Source of the DNA: Chitinophagales bacterium
GTDB taxonomy: Bacteria > Bacteroidota > Bacteroidia > Chitinophagales > Chitinophagaceae
Length of the DNA: 64,000 nt
Direction: 5' to 3'
Assembly: GCA_020636505.1 (NCBI GenBank)
Contig: JACJXR010000001.1
Coordinates: forward strand, 62,001-126,000
Below are positions 58,849-64,000 of the stretch, in pieces. The translations under genes were made by a program, and so were the position numbers. Below the pieces are notes generated by a model, which was not told the origin of the DNA, did no database searches, and worked only from the letters and a program-made list of their open reading frames with translations. Numbering within the stretch: the first letter of the stretch is position 1; each line of letters starts with the position of its first letter.

Positions 58849-61194
58849 TCAGGATTTTTTCTTGCCTCTGCCTTTACCTTTTTTGGGAGGGTTTGCCTTT
58901 ACTTCTTCTATTATCGCCTTAGCCTCTTCCAGCGTTATGTCTTTGGCTGTTTCGTGCTTTTTTTTCGGCAATTTATAGTTGCGTCTTCCTTCTTTTATAT
59001 AAGGTCCGTATGGGCCTTTTAGTATTTGTATCTTTTCTTTTTCGAACACCTTGATGGTCTTCTCTGCTTTTGCTTGACGTTTTTCAACGATCAACGGACC
59101 TATCTCGTCCAACTCGACAGTGTACGGATCCATTTCTTTTTTCAAAGAGTAGAAGTTTCCGTCATGTTGTGCGTATGGACCAAAGCGGCCTATGTTCACC
59201 ACAACTTCCGTACCCTCAAACAAACCCAATTTCCTTGGCAGCTTGAATAGTTCCATCGCCTCATCGTAAGTGATGGTCTCGATACTTTGGTGTGCTCTTA
59301 ACCTAGCGAATCTTGGCTTGTCTTCATCTTCTGTGGTACCTATCTGCACCATCGGGCCAAATCTTCCCAATCTTGCCACAACAGGCTTTCCACTTTCGGG
59401 GTCTTCACCCAAATGGTGCTCACCTTTAGCACGCTCTGCATGCTCCATGGTGTGCTCAACATTATCGTGGAACGGATGATAGAACCCGTCTATCATTTTT
59501 TGCCACTGCTTGGAGCCTTCGGCTATATCGTCAAACTCTTCTTCTATTTTGGCTGTGAAACCGTAATCCATCACCTTTTTGAAATGTTCGTTCAAAAAGT
59601 CTGTCACCACAAGACCCAAGTCGGTAGGGAACAGCTTGTTCCTTTCCGCACCCGTATTTTCGGTTTCGTCTTTCTCTGTTACTTTTTTGTCTTTCAAAGA
59701 CAACACTCTGAATGTACGAGGCACACCATCTTTATCACGCTTCTCCACATACCCTCTGTTCTGTATGGTACTGATGGTAGGTGCATATGTTGATGGACGA
59801 CCGATACCCAACTCTTCCAATTTCTTAACCAGCGATGCTTCCGTATATCTTGCCTGTGGACGTGTGAACCTTTCTGTACTCATCATCTCCACCAACGGCA
59901 AGTTCATACCTACGGTAAGTGGCGGCAACATTCCGCTGTCATCTTCCTCGTTGTCATCGTCGTCTTTACCCTCTGTGTATACTTTTAAGAATCCGTCGAA
60001 CCTCAATACCTCACCTTTGGCGGTAAGTTGGTTGCTGCGGGTGGATATATCTATTTTGGCTATTGTACGCTCCAATTCGGCATCTGCCATTTGGCAAGCC
60101 ATGGTACGCTTCCATATCAGCTCATACAAGCGTTGCGCATCCGCATTGCCTGTCTCCTTCACGCTCATATCGGTAGGGCGTATGGCTTCGTGTGCTTCTT
60201 GTGCGCTTTCGTTCTTATTCTTATACTTACGTGTTTGGTGATACTTCTCACCGTACTGCGCCACTATCTCGCTGCGTGTTCCATCCAATGCAGTGTCCGA
60301 CAAGTTTACAGAGTCGGTACGCATATAGGTTATCTGTCCACTCTCGTACAACCTCTGCGCCAACAACATTGTTTTGGAAACAGAGTAGCCCAGCTTTCGG
60401 CTTGCTTCCTGTTGAAGTGTAGACGTTGTGAACGGTGGTGCCGGAGATTTTTTGGCCGGCTTTACTTGTACATCACCAACTGTGAATTCAGCATTCACAC
60501 AATCGTTCAGGTATTGCTTGGCGGTATCTTCGTCTTTAAGCTTATCGCTGTCCTCCGCTTTGAAGGTTACTTGCTTCTTATTTAGGTCTTCAGCTTTGAA
60601 GAATGCTTCTACTTTGAAACTGCTCTGCGCCTTGAATTTGTTTATCTCTCTTTCGCGCTCTGCTATCAACCTTACCGCCACCGATTGCACACGGCCTGCA
60701 GACAGGTTGTTGTGCATACTCATCTTACGCCACAATATCGGCGATAGTTCAAAACCCACTAACCTATCCAATATCCTGCGCGCTTGTTGAGCGTTCACCA
60801 GATCCATGTTTACGGTACGTGGATTGGCTACCGCCTTCTTAATGGCATTCTTTGTGATCTCACTGAATACTATGCGCTTTGTTGATGCAGGGTCAAGACC
60901 CAACACTTCGCACAAATGCCAAGATATAGCCTCACCCTCACGGTCCTCATCCGTTGCCAACCAAACTTCTTCAGCCTTCTTTGCAAGTGATTTCAGTTCC
61001 TTTACCACTTTCTGTTTATCGTCCGAAACCTTGTACTTGGGTGTAAAGTTGTTCTTGATGTCTATACCCATGTCCTCCTTCTCAAGGTCACGAATATGCC
61101 CATAGCACGACTTCACCTCAAAATCACTGCCCAATATTTTTTCAATGGTCTTTGCCTTCGCAGGCGACTCGACTATCAACAGATTCTTTGCCAT
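58849..61194 (-). CDS. topA: DNA topoisomerase I
   Basis: A 781-residue type IA topoisomerase that relaxes negative supercoils. The Toprim part is at the N-terminus (LLIVESPAKAKTIEKIL, ATDEDREGEAIS), and the active-site tyrosine Y290 lies in ITYMRTDSVNLS. The C-terminal half carries three repeats of the GRFGPY type (GRFGPMVQIG, GRFGPYAQHD, GPYGPYIKEG) in place of classic zinc fingers, and ends in a Lys/Gly-rich tail, as is usual in Bacteroidota. The SirB1-like gene lies downstream. Confidence 0.96.
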   Translation of the reverse strand: MAKNLLIVESPAKAKTIEKILGSDFEVKSCYGHIRDLEKEDMGIDIKNNFTPKYKVSDDKQKVVKELKSLAKKAEEVWLATDEDREGEAISWHLCEVLGLDPASTKRIVFSEITKNAIKKAVANPRTVNMDLVNAQQARRILDRLVGFELSPILWRKMSMHNNLSAGRVQSVAVRLIAEREREINKFKAQSSFKVEAFFKAEDLNKKQVTFKAEDSDKLKDEDTAKQYLNDCVNAEFTVGDVQVKPAKKSPAPPFTTSTLQQEASRKLGYSVSKTMLLAQRLYESGQITYMRTDSVNLSDTALDGTRSEIVAQYGEKYHQTRKYKNKNESAQEAHEAIRPTDMSVKETGNADAQRLYELIWKRTMACQMADAELERTIAKIDISTRSNQLTAKGEVLRFDGFLKVYTEGKDDDDNEEDDSGMLPPLTVGMNLPLVEMMSTERFTRPQARYTEASLVKKLEELGIGRPSTYAPTISTIQNRGYVEKRDKDGVPRTFRVLSLKDKKVTEKDETENTGAERNKLFPTDLGLVVTDFLNEHFKKVMDYGFTAKIEEEFDDIAEGSKQWQKMIDGFYHPFHDNVEHTMEHAERAKGEHHLGEDPESGKPVVARLGRFGPMVQIGTTEDEDKPRFARLRAHQSIETITYDEAMELFKLPRKLGLFEGTEVVVNIGRFGPYAQHDGNFYSLKKEMDPYTVELDEIGPLIVEKRQAKAEKTIKVFEKEKIQILKGPYGPYIKEGRRNYKLPKKKHETAKDITLEEAKAIIEEVKANPPKKGKGRGKKKS

Positions 61195-61289
61195 TTTCTC
61201 TAGCCCTTTTTCTCAATTTTTATATACAGAACGATTTCCTGAATTGGTTGGGAATTTGCAATAATAAAGCATTGTTCTTTAAAAAAGAA

Positions 61290-61313
61290 AAAGGGCGGCA
61301 AATGCCGCCCTTT
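61290..61313 (-). terminator. Terminator of the T9SS cargo gene 61336
   Basis: 11-bp perfect stem AAAGGGCGGCA / TGCCGCCCTTT with a 2-base centre; on the minus strand it is followed by TTCTTTTTT. It is strong, as is the promoter of the same gene. Confidence 0.9.
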
Positions 61314-61335
61314 ATATGATAATCAGTTATTATGA

Positions 61336-62745
61336 TTAGTGAGAGATAGCTACGCGACCTGTCTCACGCTGACCGTTAGCTTCTACAGTGTAGAAGTAAA
61401 GACCTGCGCTAAGGTTAGATACGTTGAATGTAGCTTGACCTTTCACAACATTGTTTACAGTTTGTGCATTTACAACCTGACCAACATTGTTCATCAAAGT
61501 TACTTTAACATCAGTAGCTTCTTTAACTGCGAAACGAACATAAAGCTCATTAACCGCAGGGTTAGGATAAGCGTCGATACCGCTGATAACGTTGTCGATA
61601 TTGTTAACACCTACGATGTCACAATCGCTACACTTAACGAATGCGCTGAAGTTGTGGAACTCACGGCTAAAGTTGTTATCGTTGTATATCTCGATGTTCA
61701 CAGAAGGAACATAGCGGCTAGTATCACCTGAGAACATCAAACCTGACATACTTCTGTCATTGTTTGGAGACTTACGGATGTAAGGCATTGCGTTACCAGG
61801 GCTAACTTGACCTGTGATAGGCATGAAACGGTGACGAGATGTAACAGAGTCAACGTTTGCAGCCCAAGTATCACCTGACTTGAAAGTACAAGTAAGAGCG
61901 AACATGTTGTTTGCAGGTATAGACAACGGAGATGCTGAAGAACCATCCATGACAGGGAATACATAAGTTCTAACAGATACTGTGTTGTTAGTAGTGTTAG
62001 GAGTATCACCGTCAGTAGCAGTCAAAGGAACTTTCCAGAATCTGCGAGTCATGCTTGATGGAGCGAAAGCAGCACGGTTAACGCTATCAACGTTTACCGG
62101 AGCGTTAGCCCAAAGAGTATCATCACTGGTGTAGTTGCTTATCTTGCTACCGTAGTTGGCATTAGACTTGGCGATAAACCAAGTGATACCATCCTGAGGT
62201 ATAACAGAGAATATCAACGTATCAACTACGCTTGAAGGACGACCTTTCTCCCTTACATAAGCACCACGGATAGCAACCGAGTCAACTGTGTAAGTGTTGA
62301 AGTTCTTCACTTGAATCTCACCCGGATACAATGTAGCGTCATTGTACATGTTAGAACGGATAGGATCGATGTTTTGGCTGATAGACAAGTAGTTTATCGT
62401 ACCAAGACCTGTACTGAACCTTTGACGGATAGTAGAGTCGAACCATATTGGAAGAACAGCAGTGTTGGCAGAGTTGTCAAATGCTTTACCGAAAAACTCA
62501 CTTACTGTGTAGAAGTGGTCGTACCACCTAGAACCACCGGGACCGGTATTTTTACCTGCAGCCCTATTCTTCATGTAATCACCGGCTTTGTCAGCATTCA
62601 CGATTTTGTAATCCTGTACCGGAACACGAGCCTGGTATTTATCGCCGTTCACAAAAGGAACTCCTTTTGGGGCGATATTTTGCTGAGCATATGCACCCAG
62701 TGAAAGCGCACCACCCACAACAAATAAAAGTAGCTTTTTCATCAT
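61336..62745 (-). CDS. T9SS type A sorting-domain protein, 469 aa
   Basis: A secreted protein of 469 residues. Signal peptide (MMKKLLLFVVGGALSLGAYAQQ), a long central domain I do not recognise, and a C-terminal sorting domain (AYPNPAVNELYVRF.., SAGLYFYTVEANG). It carries two close cysteines (KCSDCDIVG). The gene is flanked by a good promoter (TTTG-N21-TATCTTTA) and a strong terminator, and its codon choice looks even, so it may be an abundant extracellular or surface protein. The second ATG at 62742 is an equal start candidate. Confidence 0.85.
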   Translation of the reverse strand: MMKKLLLFVVGGALSLGAYAQQNIAPKGVPFVNGDKYQARVPVQDYKIVNADKAGDYMKNRAAGKNTGPGGSRWYDHFYTVSEFFGKAFDNSANTAVLPIWFDSTIRQRFSTGLGTINYLSISQNIDPIRSNMYNDATLYPGEIQVKNFNTYTVDSVAIRGAYVREKGRPSSVVDTLIFSVIPQDGITWFIAKSNANYGSKISNYTSDDTLWANAPVNVDSVNRAAFAPSSMTRRFWKVPLTATDGDTPNTTNNTVSVRTYVFPVMDGSSASPLSIPANNMFALTCTFKSGDTWAANVDSVTSRHRFMPITGQVSPGNAMPYIRKSPNNDRSMSGLMFSGDTSRYVPSVNIEIYNDNNFSREFHNFSAFVKCSDCDIVGVNNIDNVISGIDAYPNPAVNELYVRFAVKEATDVKVTLMNNVGQVVNAQTVNNVVKGQATFNVSNLSAGLYFYTVEANGQRETGRVAISH

Positions 62746-62776
62746 TTTACTATTTTTTTTAATCTTTTAGGAATTG

Positions 62777-62809
62777 TAAAGATAAACATTCTTCATTCAA
62801 CAAGACAAA
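62777..62809 (-). promoter_or_regulatory. Promoter of the T9SS cargo gene, TTTG-N21-TATCTTTA
   Basis: Minus strand: TTTG at 62809-62806 and TATCTTTA at 62784-62777 with 21 nt between. One base differs from the -7 consensus. The leader is about 30 nt and A/T-rich. Confidence 0.6.
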
Positions 62810-62934
62810 TATATTTTGCCTTTCGTTAGTCATTTTGACGCTTTCAGACGTATTTATACATAATTGTGACAAACGCCGATAAACATTACGTTTTTAGCAA
62901 TACATTAAAATTTCCTGTCATCGATTTTGGCGAT

Positions 62935-62942
62935 TACTTTTG
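62935..62942 (+). promoter_or_regulatory. -7 box TACTTTTG for proline dehydrogenase
   Basis: Exact TAnnTTTG match 19 nt before the ATG. Confidence 0.6.
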
Positions 62943-62961
62943 CTGCAGCTTATATATATAC

Positions 62962-64000
62962 ATGCTACCTGGATTCGATAATACAAAGGTTGCTTTCGGT
63001 TACCGCACCGATGCGGAACTGAAAAAAGCACAGTTTCTATTCTCTACTATGAGTTCGCCGAACATTGTGAACATAGGCATAGCAATGACCAAACTGGCCA
63101 TTGGTTGGAGGCTGCCTATCAAAGGGATAGTGAAGAAAACGATATTCAAACAGTTTTGCGGAGGCGAAACGATGGAAGACGCCGCAGCCACCGCCGATAT
63201 GATAGGCAAGTACAACGTCAAGGTCATTCTCGACTACGGTGTTGAGGGTATGGAAGGAGAATCGGCATTCGACAGTGCAGTGCCCGAATTCGTGAAAGCC
63301 ATCAAATATGCTTCTACCCAACCCAACATACCATTCATATCTCTGAAGGTTACCGGCTTCTCCAGATTCGCCCTTTTAGAAAAACTTCATGCAGGCACTC
63401 AGCTCTCCGATACGGAACAAGAAGAGTGGGCTCGTGTTCGTAACCGTATAGACATCATATGTCGCACAGCAGCAGAGCAAGGAGTGATGGTGCTGATAGA
63501 TGCGGAAGAAACTTGGATACAAAATCCCGTGAACGATCTGGCCAATGCTGCAATGGAAAAATACAACCAAGGCAGAGCATATATATTCAATACATTCCAA
63601 CTATACACAACAGGCGCATTGCCGTACTTGAAAAAGTCTTACGAAGCGGCAATTGAAAAAGGTTATATACTCGGAGCCAAGTTGGTACGTGGTGCGTACA
63701 TGGAAAAGGAACGCAATCGCGCCTCCGAGCGTGGATACCCTTCACCCATACAACCCAACAAGCCGGCTACCGATAAAGACTATGACGAGGCGTTAATGTT
63801 CTGTATGGAGCATTTGGACAACTTGGCCGTATTCATCGGTACTCACAATGAGAACTCTTGTATGCTTGCCGCCAAATACATGCACGAGCACAACATGAAT
63901 GCTTCGACAGAGCGGGTGTGGTTCTCCCAACTGTACGGTATGAGTGACAATATATCCTTCAACCTTGCAGACAGGGGTTACAATGTAGCCAAGTACTTGC
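62962..64000 (+). CDS. Proline dehydrogenase, 3' truncated
   Basis: The reading frame is open to the end of the window; 346 codons are visible. It is the FAD-dependent PRODH TIM barrel that oxidises proline to pyrroline-5-carboxylate. Family motifs are VLIDAEETWIQ, GAKLVRGAYMEKER (with the conserved Arg), GTHNENS and LYGMSDNISFNLA. The start MLPGFDNTKVAFGYRTD is typical of the Bacteroidota monofunctional enzyme. The C-terminal end lies outside. Whether a P5C dehydrogenase gene follows is not visible. Confidence 0.93.
   Translation, partial: MLPGFDNTKVAFGYRTDAELKKAQFLFSTMSSPNIVNIGIAMTKLAIGWRLPIKGIVKKTIFKQFCGGETMEDAAATADMIGKYNVKVILDYGVEGMEGESAFDSAVPEFVKAIKYASTQPNIPFISLKVTGFSRFALLEKLHAGTQLSDTEQEEWARVRNRIDIICRTAAEQGVMVLIDAEETWIQNPVNDLANAAMEKYNQGRAYIFNTFQLYTTGALPYLKKSYEAAIEKGYILGAKLVRGAYMEKERNRASERGYPSPIQPNKPATDKDYDEALMFCMEHLDNLAVFIGTHNENSCMLAAKYMHEHNMNASTERVWFSQLYGMSDNISFNLADRGYNVAKYL

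Noticed and set aside
61336..62745. Opposite-strand ORFs over the T9SS cargo genes
   Set aside because: They lack protein-like composition and known motifs, and they mirror the codon pattern of the real gene.
1..64000. CRISPR arrays, insertion sequences, phage genes
   Set aside because: No spaced direct repeats, transposase, integrase or Cas motif was seen on reading the sequence and its translations.

Overview
The window reads as chromosomal DNA of a member of the Bacteroidota, probably in or near Chitinophagia/Sphingobacteriia; that placement is a judgement from gene content, not a computed phylogeny. The signs are: -7 boxes of the form TAnnTTTG close to many starts; no consistent Shine-Dalgarno sequences; five proteins with C-terminal type IX secretion (T9SS) sorting domains; porT; gldF and gldG; a fused secD-secF gene; and a fused murF-alr gene. 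I see no insertion sequence, prophage, integrase or CRISPR array. Both ends are cut: a PD40-repeat protein at the left and a proline dehydrogenase at the right.

Layout. 1-8.4 kb: PD40 protein, DUF2279 protein, flavin-binding protein, PLP decarboxylase, then a redox and sulfur stretch (three thioredoxins, SDR, tRNA-Val, TauE exporter, 1-Cys peroxiredoxin, rhodanese lipoprotein). 8.4-12.6 kb: response regulator, histidine kinase, a seven-helix membrane protein, two unknown proteins, a 41-residue membrane protein and a heme-oxygenase-like ABM protein. 12.6-15.7 kb: porT, an alkyltransferase-like gene, ubiE, engB, a coiled-coil protein. 15.7-22.4 kb: second TauE exporter, GH3 protein, lptB, metF, class D beta-lactamase, M23 peptidase, and a structured 0.3-kb non-coding segment. 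22.5-28.6 kb: gldF-gldG-DUF4340 and murF-alr. 28.7-36.3 kb: a large secreted M43 protease, secDF, an MlaE-type permease. 36.3-41.6 kb: secreted and outer-membrane unknowns, a TPR lipoprotein, a second M43 protease. 41.7-45.4 kb: a lipoprotein cluster around an MbnP-family protein, probably for metal handling. 45.4-50.9 kb: crcB, mgtC-like gene, sucB, an AT-rich T9SS cargo gene, an RsmB-type methyltransferase. 50.9-54.5 kb: T9SS subtilase with a lipoprotein partner, mnmA. 54.6-57.9 kb: aroB-aroA-aroC. 57.9-64 kb: SirB1-like protein, topA, a T9SS cargo protein with the best promoter of any protein gene here, proline dehydrogenase.

How it fits together. SecDF, the signal peptides, PorT and the sorting-domain cargos form a secretion theme. 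GldF/GldG add the gliding ABC module, and LptB, MlaE, MurF-Alr and the M23 peptidase cover the envelope. Two features of genome organisation stand out. Most convergent gene pairs abut or overlap by exactly four bases at their stop codons. Several genes have a TAnnTTTG box ending only 4 to 9 nt before the start codon, which suggests leaderless mRNAs. No stretch longer than 300 bp lacks a gene; the largest gap, 21789-22084, is structured.
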